64,000 bases of DNA from Adineta vaga (lineage: Eukaryota; Rotifera). The stretch covers positions 15,500,001 through 15,564,000 of the forward strand of contig CP075492.1 of assembly GCA_021613535.1 (NCBI GenBank). The letters run 5' to 3'. The position numbers were made by a program, and so were the translations under genes. Positions 32,816-44,916 of this stretch are shown piece by piece. Positions within the stretch are counted from its first letter, which is position 1, and each line of letters opens with the position of its first letter. The notes under the pieces are model-generated. The model was not told the DNA's origin and did not search any database. It saw only the letters and a list, made by a program, of their open reading frames with translations.

Positions 32816-35741
32816 TTTATATTTGATAGAATGTACTATAAGAATTATTTCTCATATATAATAGAATAAGCCAGTCTGAATTTTCTAGACATACTTTTTC
32901 CGTATTTATAGAAAAAAAAGAGAAATATTTCTTTGATATATAATTGAGAACTTAGCTACTCGCTGACCTACCATTTATTTTAATGAGATAGCCGTTTGAT
33001 CGAAATGTTTTTCTTTCTTTCATTATTAGAGATAATTAACAAGCAGATTTGATTTATACTTTTTCTTTGAAGATAATTATTGACGTAAATCTTGTTATTA
33101 TTACATTCTGATAAGCATTCTCCCAAGTACTTCCTTTTTATCAACATTCTAGCTGGAAAAAGAATGTGAAGTATTTGTTTACTCAATCAATAGCTGATAA
33201 CTTGGCGTCTGATGTTTGGGACAGAAATCTGATTTTAGATTCAGATGTATCATTGAATTGTACATCGCGTAGGCTATTTATGCAGTATTTTTGTTTATTT
33301 CATGTTCTATCAGATTCAACAAAAAAACGAAAAAAGTACACGAGTTAATGCTCACGTCAGATGTTCTCGTAGTTCGTAGTCAATTGTTTGTTTTGATATG
33401 TTGCATAAATATGTTCCATCTCAATGGTTTAATAAAATATAAATAAAATCGTCGTCGTCATTAACAGCAATAATATCAACAATTGTATCAATCATACGTA
33501 TAATCACCAACAGAATATTCTTTAACCGAACTAAAACTTCGATTTCCATAGTTTATTATCATTATTTATATCTTTAATTTTGATAAATATTGAGTTTCTA
33601 CATGATCTGACAGCAGAACTGGTGAAAATCTACTCAGATGTCTTTTCTGAAAAGGGACCCTCTCATGTGAAAACAGAGCTGAGCTTACGCGAGTGTGTCA
33701 AATAAATACGTATAATATACACGGTCTACTTTCTCAAATCCTAAAAAATCAGTCATATAGAATATCGTGATATTTGGGTCTCGATATCCGGTCTATATCA
33801 GTAATATGACATCTATGAATATCAAAAGGAACTCATAAATATAAGAGTAACAATTAGGTATGATTGCGCAACCTCTCATACTCGTACGGTTACATTTCTT
33901 GACTGTCATCCCGATAATAGACGATTACAAAATTTCATCGAACTATAGTATTCGAAAAAATCATGGAACAACAACATTTTCCAAAACGAATTCGTCTAGT
34001 CTAATATAACGTTGTATAGTTCTAGCTATAGCGTATTCACATCTGCCTGATTCAAGCTTTAATTCTACAGGACCTCGTCAAACTTCTATTTTTCACCATT
34101 TATGTAATGCATACCGATAGTAATTGTATCGTTTATTCTAGTGCTGTACAGCCGACGGCTTATTTCTAATTTGTTCTATACATTAGAATATTATTTGATC
34201 GTTCCCTCCTACTACCGAACAACATGAACTCCGTAGTCAACGCATGTCGATACGATTATTCATCTTGCAACAACGCCCGAAAACGATCATGCATTTTATA
34301 GACTACATGGTCCTATTGTGAGAAAGTTACAACTATAAGAGGACTGTACATGTCTTCGTCACCAACTTGCATTACTGAGGCTATAGTTTTTGATTCTTCT
34401 AGCTATACGCAGTTATTTTCGGTATCGAAGCTGTATGTTGGATGTTATGCAATTGAAGCATTACTTCAATCCAATCTCGAATGCTTCTATAACATTAATT
34501 GTATCGATAGAATACAGCCATGAAAGATATTCTTATGATGTATTGATTGGTGGTTTAATCACTGTTCAGTTCGTCCTACTCTGTAGAATGAGATGCAAAC
34601 CTAAACGTAATAGGATTGTCTTCGTAGATGCAACTCAGTTCTATATCAACACGCAATTAACAATAATCCACATGACTTTGATGCACGATTAAATAATTAA
34701 AAACATGAGATTTCGTGATATAAAACGAAGGGAACTGATTTAGTTTCTCCGATAAATGAGCTGTTTATCATTCTAACATATAATATAAAATTATAGTTAA
34801 ATGCTTTGAAGATGTGGGTGATATAAACGCTTTTCGTAGCAGTATTACCGAAACTTTATTATGAAATTTACAGATAATAGTAAGCTCTATAGGTCTACTT
34901 TACAATGAATACAATAAGAGTATGCGAGAATACGTACTGAATTTGATGATTTTCGTTATGAGTATATTAGTTTACTTATAAGCGAGTGCATGTTATCGAG
35001 GATAATTGGCGTAGGAATAATGCTTATAGAGAATCAAAGAATATAATTTGTGAACTGTGCGTTCATTCTGTATGAGATAGATTATTTATAAGGTCACATC
35101 ATAACGCAAGATTCTTTCTTCGTGCAGTTTTTCTACTAATAACATTTTGTAATGTCAACCATATTTTATTTGGCACTTAGTGAAGTACTATTTTCATAGT
35201 GCTGTTCGTAAATTGATTCATCCTATTCAAACAAGCACACTAATTTCATTAGAACTATTGCATCTGTTTCGTCAACTGTAATAGATATAATCGTATAAAA
35301 ATACTTTTGGCAACAGTCGCTAAAAGGCAGTGTAGTTTAAACATCAAGAATATAATCATGAAATGTGATGTAAAAAGAATATTTTTCTGGAGCTAAGGCT
35401 CGGTGTCCGTGAGTGTGAATGCCGATGCAAATATGATAGGAGACACGCTGATGACTCCAATACCCTTACTCACACTCTCAAAATCTCATTAAAATCGATC
35501 GAAGAACATATACTTGTCACATGCTTTTTTATTCAACATATTCTTTTCTTGAAATAAATGTTCTGAACCAACAGGAAAAGCAAATAAGAGATGAAAAGAT
35601 GTATGCTTTTAATTATTGTGACAAAAGAACGCATGCATAAATTATAATGAAGAAGAAGAAGATATTTTAAGATTTTTTCCACATAATAAATCAAATTAAA
35701 AGATAATATAACCAACAGGGTCATCAAACACCGCATGTCTT
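32816..35741. other. Long intergenic stretch, nothing recognised
   Basis: Nearly 3 kb without a gene that I can support. A 100-codon frame at 34390-34692 has no recognisable domain. Around 35395-35482 a gtgagtgtgaatg...cttactcacactctc pair resembles the hairpin motif seen at 42553 and 60787. Confidence 0.35.
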
Positions 35742-36740
35742 TTAAGTATTTTGAGATATAGGATAAGTTTTATTTTGAGCAACAATTGCCATTGGAAATC
35801 CTGGGTGTATTTTGGGCCTTCTTTGCCAACCCAATCGTTCTAGAATAGCATCATACGTCTTTTTCCATGCCATTTCATACCGCTTATGTAATGCACAAAC
35901 TAAAACTCCATCTATGCTCATTTCCGCTACATTTCCGATAGCGACAATAAAATTTGTTTGATTATCAACTGTTTCCATACGAAGATGAACTAGAAAAACA
36001 AATGGTCCCCATAGAATGATCCATATTGTGTAGAAAATAAAAAAGCGATAAATCAATCGACGATGATGATTACGACGAACAAGGATTTGTTGAGGATGTG
36101 TCTTTTTTATGAAGATTAAACATAAAATCAATGAAGTAAAACTTATGATAATTGGCAGAGCAAAGAGAACAGTGAGATTCCACACTCGAATTGTAACAGA
36201 ATTGAACGCCACTGAACAACTTGATCCAGCTTCTTCGATAACAACACACCATTTCATCTCATGTTCAACAATCATGTTTATCAGAATAAAAATAGGGATT
36301 GTTAAAAAGAGGAGTAGAACATGACGTGGATATTTGACATAGATGCTCTCATTTCGAACAATCTGCCAATAACGACAAAGATTTAGACAAGTCAAATAAA
36401 ATGATTCCAAAATATTGAAAAAGAGCATAAAATAAGCCTCAAAATAACATGAGATCTGCCATGTTCTTGTTCGTGCGGTACTTCGAATGCCATATTGAAC
36501 AAGATATCCACTTAGAAGAAAAATATCTGTTGAAACATATCCGAGAGCAAAGATAAAACTAAGATCGAATTTGATTTTGTGAAAAAACAATTGAAACCAT
36601 AATGACGAATGAAGAAATACACCAACTAATGTAATAGATAAAAGAACATAGTTTTGAGATAAAGTTACAGCATTCCATCCAATTGTATAATTTCCAAAGG
36701 ATTCTAAGATCATGGTTCTATTTCCAGCGTTAATTGACAA
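35742..36740 (-). CDS. GPCR, paralogue A of a four-copy family
   Basis: An intact single-exon frame of 332 residues with seven membrane segments. TM3 ends in TCLNLCRYWQIV, where CRY replaces E/DRY. The second extracellular loop has CVVIEEAGSSC with a cysteine. TM6 is FFIFYTIWIILWGPFVFL. TM7 has SIDGVLVCAL where NPxxY is expected. The C-terminal tail ends in PISQNT. Paralogues B (40559) and C (44917) are intact and in the same orientation; D (58466) is inverted and truncated. This start adds nine residues before the MILESFG start used by B. The ligand is unknown. Confidence 0.8.
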   Translation of the reverse strand: MSINAGNRTMILESFGNYTIGWNAVTLSQNYVLLSITLVGVFLHSSLWFQLFFHKIKFDLSFIFALGYVSTDIFLLSGYLVQYGIRSTARTRTWQISCYFEAYFMLFFNILESFYLTCLNLCRYWQIVRNESIYVKYPRHVLLLFLTIPIFILINMIVEHEMKWCVVIEEAGSSCSVAFNSVTIRVWNLTVLFALPIIISFTSLILCLIFIKKTHPQQILVRRNHHRRLIYRFFIFYTIWIILWGPFVFLVHLRMETVDNQTNFIVAIGNVAEMSIDGVLVCALHKRYEMAWKKTYDAILERLGWQRRPKIHPGFPMAIVAQNKTYPISQNT

Positions 36741-37186
36741 GAATAATTTGAAAAACGTTCCTTCGTTTCCTCTTAGAGAAGTTTATATGATAAAAAGCAT
36801 ATAATGGATTAATTTTTTATATAGTCATCCTTTTGTTCGGATCAGTTTCCATATTCATTAAGTCTCGTCATAGCGACAACTCTCTTTACCGTTAAAAAGC
36901 TTTTCTTTTATATTCTATGATGTTGCGGGCTATTAATTTGAAAAAGCCGAAAGAGATTGTTGCGCGATACGCAGAAAATAATCGTATAAATAGACCAAAT
37001 AAAATGTAGTGGCAATTAGAATATGACACATTATTATGAACGAAGATGTTCTTTATTTAATTTCAAATTTAATCGATTATAAGAACGTAGAAATTTGTTC
37101 TAGTGAAAAGAAAAGAAAGTGAGTTCATCAATATTCTCAATAGCATGTAAAATTAATTCATCCTTCAAAACGAATTGTTATTTTAA
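36741..37186. other. 5' flank of GPCR A, shared with copies B and D
   Basis: Part of the duplicated segment. Bases 37065-37186 are essentially identical to 41883-42004 upstream of GPCR B. Confidence 0.6.
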
Positions 37187-37675
37187 CCCTTTGAGTCCCA
37201 CATTTATTTTACTGAATATAAGTTCAGTAAAACATCATATTAAGCATTTAGATGGTATTACGAGATGTGGGACCATGTTACAACAGAAAACTGTGATTTC
37301 ACATCGATATGTTTATATCACTAGTATCTAGTTCATCAGAAGTAGTCGAACTTCTACTTTCGTTAGATTGAGTTTCATCGCAATCAGAATTCGAATCCAT
37401 CATACTATACGGAGTCAACTGTTTTTTCAAGGACGTACTATAACTTAATTAGTCGGAATATAAGATTTTCGAAATTTGAACTGTTGAGGACAGTGTCTCA
37501 AATCGAATGAGCATACCATGGTACACTTTTTAATATAGTCTATTCATCTGAATATTAGCGCACTTAAACGCAAATATCACTTTCAGGCTAAAAAAACCTG
37601 AAAATATTCCAAATTCCATGAGAATCTTTCGTTTTGGTTAGGTGGGACATATATGTCCCACTGGGACTCAAAGGG
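37187..37675 (-). mobile_element. piggyBac-type non-autonomous element, copy 2
   Basis: 489 bases, inverted relative to copy 1, with the same 14-base terminal repeats. It is flanked by perfect TTAA duplications (37183-37186 and 37676-37679), the signature of piggyBac. The uninterrupted target is visible in two paralogous segments: 42001-42004 next to GPCR B and 58103-58106 next to GPCR D, each with a single TTAA. The remnant of the transposase N-terminus is also present here with a few changed codons. Confidence 0.9.
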
Positions 37676-37679
37676 TTAA

Positions 37680-40139
37680 AAGTGACAAAAGCTTCGTCAG
37701 ATAGCGATATAGCTAGTCGACATTTGTCTGAAGTAAACGTGTTCCACTGGTGTGCTACTTCCTTTACAAATATTCCGTCTATTGCTGGTGCTACTTCTTC
37801 TATTAAAAGCTTCAAATATAAACCACCAGCTGATCATCTCTTTTTTGTCACGAAGTTGTCTGAGGGTGGATTAAAGATATAGTGCTATATCATCACTTTT
37901 CTGTGTCCATATACTATCATTCCTTGTGTTTTGAAATGGTTGCAAACTAAATTTCCGACTCAAATCTATATTAACCACTCTATTACATTCCTAATTTTCT
38001 GCGTGTCACGTGACACCAAATTTTAATCTTAATTGGTTAATTTCTTAGATTTTTTTTGTTTTGAATTACTTCAACTTTAACTTTTGACCAGTATGATAAA
38101 CTGTTTGTATGGAACATTTAATTCCAAATCGATCCAGATTTGGTGTTACATTTATAATTAGTCTCAATTAAATTTTGAAATATTCGAATTCTTTTTTTGT
38201 ATTGCTTGTATCTCGGTAACAATAAAGAGTATATTGCTCAAATTTTAGTATCCAAATATCTGCTTTTGAGTGAGATAAGTACGTGAGGAAAAAGAGATTT
38301 AATGATGGAATCAGAAATAATTTTACATCCTTTATGTAATTGTCAGATGTATTTTAGAATATTTCATATTTATTTGTGAAATCAACCATTTTCGTATAGA
38401 CATTCCTTCATTATTACGAATTCACTCGTTTGAAAATAGATTTGTACATAATATTTTATACATATCCTCTTGATTCAATTCAACGTTACTTGACTTATTC
38501 TAGCAACTGCTGATATTATTTTTATGATTCCTACTGTTTATTCTGTACAAAACTGCGAAAAGAAAAGTTATTGTAATCACATATATAGATAAAAATATAA
38601 TCAATCATTTTAACTTGACATTGTTCGTCGTCAAAATTAGCTAAATGAAGAGTTTTTAAGCTGCTTTCCCAACAACGAACGGATACAAGTAAACTAAAAT
38701 CGACGTTTCATATAATTATTCACGATAAATGAATGTATCGTATATCTTCGTTACGTGCATATACTTCGTAGTTCGTTTACAACTCATTAAAACCAATTTC
38801 GTCTTCAGCAAAATAAATTCACATCAGTCTATTCAAATTAGCACTCATGACATGCAGATTGTGATTATCTATTTCGCTGACTAAAAATGGCAGATCTAAG
38901 AAGGAACTTGTAATTAGGAACATTACTTTTCTTGATATAATTTTCAACAGCTAATGAAACTATGTACAATATGTTTGCTTATCTTTTAGTTCAAGCGCCG
39001 TTCATTACCAAATACTGAAATCTGTTCATGATCTTGACGATTATCACGAAGCAGTAAATCGTGAAGAAAATACGTCAGGAATATACGATTCAAATAAACA
39101 TAGCACAATCAACTAATGTCTTGTAACTATGACTAACAGGTAAATATAAATCTCTTAGATGCATTCAAATACGAAAACAAGTAACAGAAAATAAAATATT
39201 GTGTTACAATACAACAATATCTTCTTATATTCATGAAATAATAGAGAAATAAATATAAATATTAACAAAAACTAGTATTTACCTACTCTATAGGATAACA
39301 AATTTCGAAATCTTTTTTGATTTCTTTTCAAATGTATTCCAATTTCAAATAATTCTAGTTATCATCAAGAATTGATACTCCACGTTCAGTTTTATATAAG
39401 TTCTGATTGATATTGAGCCAATTAGAGGAAGATTTTCATGAATCTCTACCTAAATCCGATCAATTCTGTATAAATTCCAATGATTCATATTAATTCAATA
39501 CTATTCTTTATCTATCTCAGCTAATAACGTACAATTCCATAGAGATTCTAGTGATCTTCGATCCATTCTAGAATTGCAATCTGTTAAGCTTGTGATCCGC
39601 TTGAAGTTTATTTATCACACATACACTCTCGACATTAAATGAACGACCATATATAAATTAACAAAAGAGAATAAAACCATACATGAATACGAAAGAAAAA
39701 TCCCCAACATGAACATCCCATAGAATAACATGAAAGCTAAGATAAGAGAGAGAGAGAATGACAAGAGAATATAACACATATACTATCATAGTGATGATCA
39801 TTCTTATGAACTGCATCTGGGTAAGCTGCAGGGCAGAACAGAATCGAATGCAATTTAGATTGTTGCATGTCTCAATTCTTATACAGGAATTAATCATTTT
39901 ATATATTGAAGAAATAAGTAATATATTCTACGAGGATATTTCTTATACTCAATAAAGAAAGTGGTTATAGAGAATACCATAGATGTGCAGCTAACTCAAA
40001 CTGTTTGAAATCGTTACGTTTGGCTTTGAATATGACGGTGTAAGTGATGATAAGGGATGATCAACGTTCTCTTACTGATATGCTCAATCTAGTAGTACAA
40101 AGAAAAGTGGTATGCTCATTGCTTGTAACTAAAACGAAG
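37680..40139. other. Long intergenic stretch with one dispersed repeat
   Basis: No gene recognised. Short frames near 37634-37882 and 39658-39955 overlap on both strands and lack domain features. Contains the dispersed repeat at 38203-38340. Confidence 0.35.
38203..38340 (+). repeat. Dispersed repeat, copy 1
   Basis: Begins tctcggtaacaataaagag and ends ttttacatcctttat. A second copy in the same orientation is at 57904-58080, with an extra piece of about 35 bases inside. No coding content. Confidence 0.7.
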
Positions 40140-40558
40140 TCATTAGAAAGATTATCCATCTCACAATTAGATTGATCACTTGAAATTAGGATGACTATCA
40201 AGGACCAAGGTTATGAGCATTCTTTCCTTTTTATAAGTGAGTACATGAGTAGTATTATATTAAACATGAACAGTCATCATCATCCTCAACCATATAAAAC
40301 GTAATTTCTGAGTACTGTCATTTGACATTAAAACTTTAGAGAAATGTATAGTTGATTATATCTTATCTTCTTCAGAAGTGAATGAACTCAGAAGATAGAA
40401 AAAGAAAATTATAGGTGAATAAACGGATGTTTAATTACTGTGAATAAGGAACACACGTAGAAATTATAATAAAGAAGATATTTTGAGATTTCTCTTCATA
40501 TAATAAATTAAATTAAATGATGATATAACCAACAGAGTCATCAAACAACGTATGTCTT
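40140..40558. other. 3' flank of GPCR B, shared with C and D
   Basis: This segment is repeated at about 44490-44916 (C) and, inverted, at about 59210-59640 (D). It carries the degraded form of the short frame that is open in D at 59360-59566. Confidence 0.6.
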
Positions 40559-41530
40559 TTAAGTATTTTGAGATATAGGATGAGTTTTATTTTGAGCCAC
40601 AACTGCCATTGGAAATCCTGGATGTATTTTGGGTCTTCTTTGCCAACCCAATCGTTCTAGAATAGCATCATACGTCTTTTTCCATGCCATTTCATACCGC
40701 TTATCCAATGCGCAAACTAAAATTCCATCAATACTAACTTCTAACATACTTCCTGCGATTACAATGAAATTTGTTTGATCATCGATCGTTTTGACATGAA
40801 GATAAGTTAGAAATACAAATGGCGCCCAAAGAATGATCCATATTGTGTAGAAAATAAAAAAGCGATAAATCAATCGATGATGATGATTGTGATGAACAAG
40901 GATTTGTTGAGGATGTGTCTTTTTTATGAAGATTAAACATAAAATCAATGAAGTAAAACTTATGATAATTGGCAGTGCAAAGAGAACAGTGAGATTCCAC
41001 ACTCGAATTGTAAAAGAATTGAAAGCCACTGAACAACTTGATCCAGCTTCTTCGATAACAACACACCATTTCATCTCATGTTCAACAATCATGTTCATCA
41101 GAATAAAAATAAGGATTGTTAAAAAGAGGAGTAGAACACGACGTGGATATTTGACATAGATGTTCTCATTTCGAACAATCTGCCAATAACGACAAAGATT
41201 TAGACAAGTCAAATAAAATGATTCCAAAATATTGAAAAAGAGCATAAAATAAGCCTCAAAATAACATGAGATCTGCCATGTTCTTGTTCGTGCTGTACTT
41301 CGAATACCATATTGAACAAGATATCCACTTAGAAGTAAGATATCTGTTGAAACATAACCGAGCACAAAGATAAAACTAAGATCGAATTTGATTTTATGAT
41401 AAAAAAATTGAAACCATAATGACAAATGAAGAAATACACCAAATAATGTAATAGATAAAAGAACATAGTTTTGAGATAAAGTTACAGCACTCCATCCAAT
41501 AGAATGATTTCCAAAGGATTCTAAGATCAT
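40559..41530 (-). CDS. GPCR, paralogue B of a four-copy family
   Basis: Intact, 323 residues. Very close to paralogue A through TM2-TM5 and the C-terminal tail (KIHPGFPMAVVAQNKTHPI), and more different in the third extracellular loop (YLHVKTIDDQTNFIVIAGSM). It has the same CRYW motif after TM3 and the same DGILVCAL in TM7. The 5' flank up to 42004 matches that of A but lacks the piggyBac element. It starts at MILESFGNHSIGW. Confidence 0.8.
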   Translation of the reverse strand: MILESFGNHSIGWSAVTLSQNYVLLSITLFGVFLHLSLWFQFFYHKIKFDLSFIFVLGYVSTDILLLSGYLVQYGIRSTARTRTWQISCYFEAYFMLFFNILESFYLTCLNLCRYWQIVRNENIYVKYPRRVLLLFLTILIFILMNMIVEHEMKWCVVIEEAGSSCSVAFNSFTIRVWNLTVLFALPIIISFTSLILCLIFIKKTHPQQILVHHNHHHRLIYRFFIFYTIWIILWAPFVFLTYLHVKTIDDQTNFIVIAGSMLEVSIDGILVCALDKRYEMAWKKTYDAILERLGWQRRPKIHPGFPMAVVAQNKTHPISQNT

Positions 41531-42000
41531 GATTCTATTTTCAGTTTTAATTGAATAAATAACTTTGAAGAACGTCCCTTCTTTTCCTCTCAGAGAAGTT
41601 TATGTGATAAAAAGCATTGTGCATTAGAGTTTACATTTAGTCATCTTTTTCTTTCTGCTGGCTTTTGTATTCATTAAACCACGTCATAGCGAGAACCATC
41701 TTTATTATCAAAAAGCATTTCTTTTATATTCTATGATGTTGCGTGCTATTAATTTGAAAAACTCAAATGAGATTTTTGTGCGCTTCGCAAAATAAATTAT
41801 CATATGAACGGACCAAATAAAATGTAGTGGCAATTAGAATATGACACGTTATTTTGAACGAAAATGTTCTTTATTTAATTTCAAATTTAATCGATTATAA
41901 GAACGTAGAAATTTGTTCTAGTGAAAAGAAAAGAAAGTGAGTTCATCAATATTCTCAATAGCATGTAAAATTAATTCATCCTTCAAAACGAATTGTTATT

Positions 42001-42004
42001 TTAA
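42001..42004. other. Empty piggyBac target site (TTAA)
   Basis: The sequence gttattttaaaagtgataaaag here is the uninterrupted version of gttattttaa[element]ttaaaagtgacaaaag at 37183-37679. It has only one TTAA, so the element in copy A inserted after this DNA was duplicated, or excised precisely here. Confidence 0.85.
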
Positions 42005-42267
42005 AAGTGATAAAAGCTTCGTCAAATAACGACATATATTCTCAAAATTCCATATCTTTGTCGATACTCAGTTGTCCTCATATTTTTAGTTGATGTGACG
42101 TTTTAAAAATGAGATAATTATCACATTAAATATATACATTCATTAGATTTATTTATATAGATGTAAAGATTATGAAAGTAGAAAAAGCACGCGATGTCGT
42201 GTATGTGGCATGGTACTTCGGACACGTTTTATTTTACCTGAGGTGAAAGTAACACTTACTGAAAGAC

Positions 42268-42530
42268 CATATTGACTTGATACTTTCGATTTCGGTACTG
42301 ACCTAATCTTTGTAGAATAGTATCATATATATTTCTGCATACCATTTCGTCACGTTTATCTAATGCAGAAAAGAAAATTTTGATTGCACTTTCAATCGTA
42401 ACAATGAGATTTGTTTGATAATCAACTGTTTCAATCTGAAGATAAGTTACAAAAACAAATGATGTTTAAAGAGTAATTCCATATTGCTTAGAAAATAAAT
42501 AAAATCGATAAACCATGACTCGTTGATGAA
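42268..42530 (-). pseudogene. GPCR C-terminal remnant
   Basis: The minus-strand translation reads TYLQIETVDYQTNLIVTIES and then FSALDKRDEMVCRNIYDTIL, matching the end of TM6 through helix 8 of the neighbouring receptors (DDQTNFIV..ALDKRYEMAWKKTYDAIL). One stop lies before this stretch and the N-terminal two thirds are missing. It is an older, more diverged relic than copies A-D. Confidence 0.65.
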
Positions 42531-42552
42531 GTTGAAATAGAATTGAGAGCAA

Positions 42553-42627
42553 CTGAAGGATGTGAGTCTGGATGTGGGTAAGATTAGCATATTTACACAT
42601 CAATCTCACTCTCACCTACATCCTCAG
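42553..42627. repeat. Short hairpin repeat (ggatgtgagt family)
   Basis: The left arm ctgaaggatgtgagtctgga pairs imperfectly with the right arm tctcacctacatcctcag. The same arm sequence occurs in the hairpin at 60787-60847. It is probably a miniature repeat element. Confidence 0.45.
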
Positions 42628-43185
42628 CATTTAGAACGCGAATAATCCAGATTTAATGATAAATTTGCGAGTTTCGAATCAGTTTTGAATAAACATAACA
42701 ATAGCAACATCAATTATTGTTGCATGTTCGTTATTGAATATTGATACCTTGACTGATTTACATGTGATTCACCATTAAAACGAATGGTTTCTATATGTTC
42801 TTAACCGATAGATTTTTACAAATCGTGCCTCCGTGATGGTTTCGATGTTTTTCCTTATTTGGTTAAAAACCTTAATCGATTACCATTATGTTGCGATTTG
42901 TTGAAAAGATAATTAATTAATACAGTGATATTAAAATTCGTCGCATCGCATTTCTTAACCAAAATATGCTCGAATGCCTCTCTAGTTTTATTTTGCAATA
43001 GAACGAAAAAAGTGCACCGATATACGCGAACAAAATTTCGCTTTCTTTCTTTCTTTATACACGCTTATATTATTTACGATTGTTTGTGATCAACACAAAA
43101 TGAGATGAGATTTGTTTTGTCTTGTGTGATTTATACAGTGCATCAATAAAATTATTTTTTGTTCTGTTTAAGATTCCTTCGACTG

Positions 43186-43512
43186 ATGTCATCAATAGAC
43201 GGTGTTTTTTCTGATACTTCTGGACTTAAACAAAGTGAAATAGATGAAATAAACAAACCATTTCGTGAACTTGATTTAGATAATAATGGTTATATAACCC
43301 GTGATGAATTGAAAAAGTGTTTAAAACGTGCAGATGTAATTGCAGACGATGACTTAATTCATTTTGTATTTAAAAACATGAATTGGAATCATCATCATCG
43401 AGTTAGTTATGATGAATATCTCAAGTTCATGTCCACAATTTACCGTGATGAACATGATCATTTAAAGCGACAGTCCAAAAATGCTGGTGAATCTGCTGGT
43501 TCCGTTGCATAA
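43186..43512 (+). CDS. Small EF-hand calcium-binding protein
   Basis: 108 residues from the ATG at 43186. The first EF-hand is canonical, with loop DLDNNGYITRDE (acids at 1, 3, 12). The second loop (NWNHHHRVSYDE) has lost most calcium ligands. The C-terminus is polar. The frame extends upstream to 43159, but that part reads like a polypyrimidine tract and acceptor (ttctgtttaag at 43162-43172), so an upstream untranslated or coding exon may exist. Calmodulin-like folds usually have two pairs of EF-hands; this has one. The function cannot be narrowed further. Confidence 0.7.
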   Translation: MSSIDGVFSDTSGLKQSEIDEINKPFRELDLDNNGYITRDELKKCLKRADVIADDDLIHFVFKNMNWNHHHRVSYDEYLKFMSTIYRDEHDHLKRQSKNAGESAGSVA

Positions 43513-44049
43513 TAATGAGATTAGATGTGATTAGTTTTGCTCTATAAAATACTGTTATTAACAACTATTTTTTATTCATGCTAACTTTCTGATTGTCTTA
43601 ATTGCATACAATAAAACTATATTAAACTATGAATGATTTTATTATGCTATTCATGTGTCATCTATTCTAAAGCAGAATTAGTAACTATTTATATTTTTCT
43701 TAGTATAACTGAGTGACTGTTATATCTTGAGATCTTTATCGTGTGTTAAAGATTATACCTCATTCTTTTATGTCATAAAGAAAAAGCAACAAGAACACAT
43801 ATACGTTGATATAGATCATACCGAAGATCGTTGATGACAACAACTCGACTCAATTTGCTATCTCTTTGAAATAAAATATTGCATATTGATGAAAGAAGGA
43901 TTATTAATTTTCATACATATTAATTCGTATAAGAATAATAAGTTATAAACTATGTTATCACTTCATCAATATTTGTAATCTTCATTTGTTTCAAAAGTAG
44001 TCAATAATCTTGCTCCTTTCTGTAAGATTCTTTATTCATAATTCAGTAT

Positions 44050-44362
44050 ATATCAAACTAATATCGACTCTTTGAAAGTTTATCTAGGTGAAAATCTTCG
44101 TTCACACGAATATCGATGGCTTGGATTTACTTCGACTAGTAAAAACAAAAACGTTGCTGAAACGTATTGTTCATTATTCGTTTTGAGAAATACTACAACT
44201 GTTCACAAGCTTTGGATATCAACAAACTTTCCGATGCAATTGCTTATATTTGAAATAATTTTAAATATTTCTTTTATAATGCTAGAATTTATTACGGATA
44301 GAAAAAATATTAGTCAGTCAATCTCTCATTTACGAGTTACATTTTTCGACATAACAGAATGA
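44050..44362 (+). pseudogene. Possible ADP-ribosyltransferase (ART) fragment
   Basis: The frame reads SLKVYLGENL and then WLGFTSTSKNKNVAETYC, resembling the region around the catalytic serine (F-x-S-T-S) of arginine-specific mono-ADP-ribosyltransferases, where an Arg-containing strand (usually VYRG) precedes. Here Arg is replaced by Leu (VYLG). The expected E-x-E region is absent or scrambled before the stop at 44362. I read it as a decayed fragment. The family call rests on one motif. Confidence 0.35.
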
Positions 44363-44916
44363 AAGAAAAGAATCAGACTATGCTTACAAGGATTATAGCA
44401 AACATACTTAGTTAGAACTAAAGTATGCATGACTAAAGATAATGAAAAGTTATCATTGTTCTGTTATTGATATATGTTCATTGGTTGTGACGAAAACGAA
44501 GTCATTAGAAAGATTATCCATCTCACGATTAGATTGATCACTTGAAATTAGGATGACTATCAAGAACGAAGGTTATGAGCATTCTTCCCATTTTATAAGT
44601 GAGTACATGAGTAGTGTTATATTAAACATAAGCAGTCATCACTGTCAACTATGTAAAACTTTAATTCTGAGTAATATCATTCGACATTAAAACTTTAGAG
44701 GAATGTATAGTTGATTATATTTTATTTTCTTCAAAAATGAATGAACTCAGAAGATAGAAAAAGAAAATTATAGTTGAATAAACGGATGTTTAATTTTTAT
44801 GAATAAAGAAGACACGTAGAAATTATAATGAACAAGGTATTCTGGGATTTCTGTCCTTATAATTCTTCAAACTGAAACGTGGCATAACCACTAGAGCATC
44901 AAACAACGTATGTCTT
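44363..44916. other. 3' flank of GPCR C, shared with B and D
   Basis: From about 44490 this matches 40130-40558 closely. No intact gene. Confidence 0.5.

Noticed and set aside
34390-34692. 100-codon plus-strand frame
   Set aside because: Mildly hydrophobic pieces but no motif, signal or neighbouring exon. Chance is likely in AT-rich DNA with few stops in this frame.
37588-37882. Overlapping frames on both strands beside piggyBac copy 2
   Set aside because: They run across the transposon boundary and read different things in paralogous flanks, so they are not genes.
39658-39955. Overlapping 79- and 65-codon frames on opposite strands
   Set aside because: Mutual antisense pair with no domain, start context or homology that I recognise.
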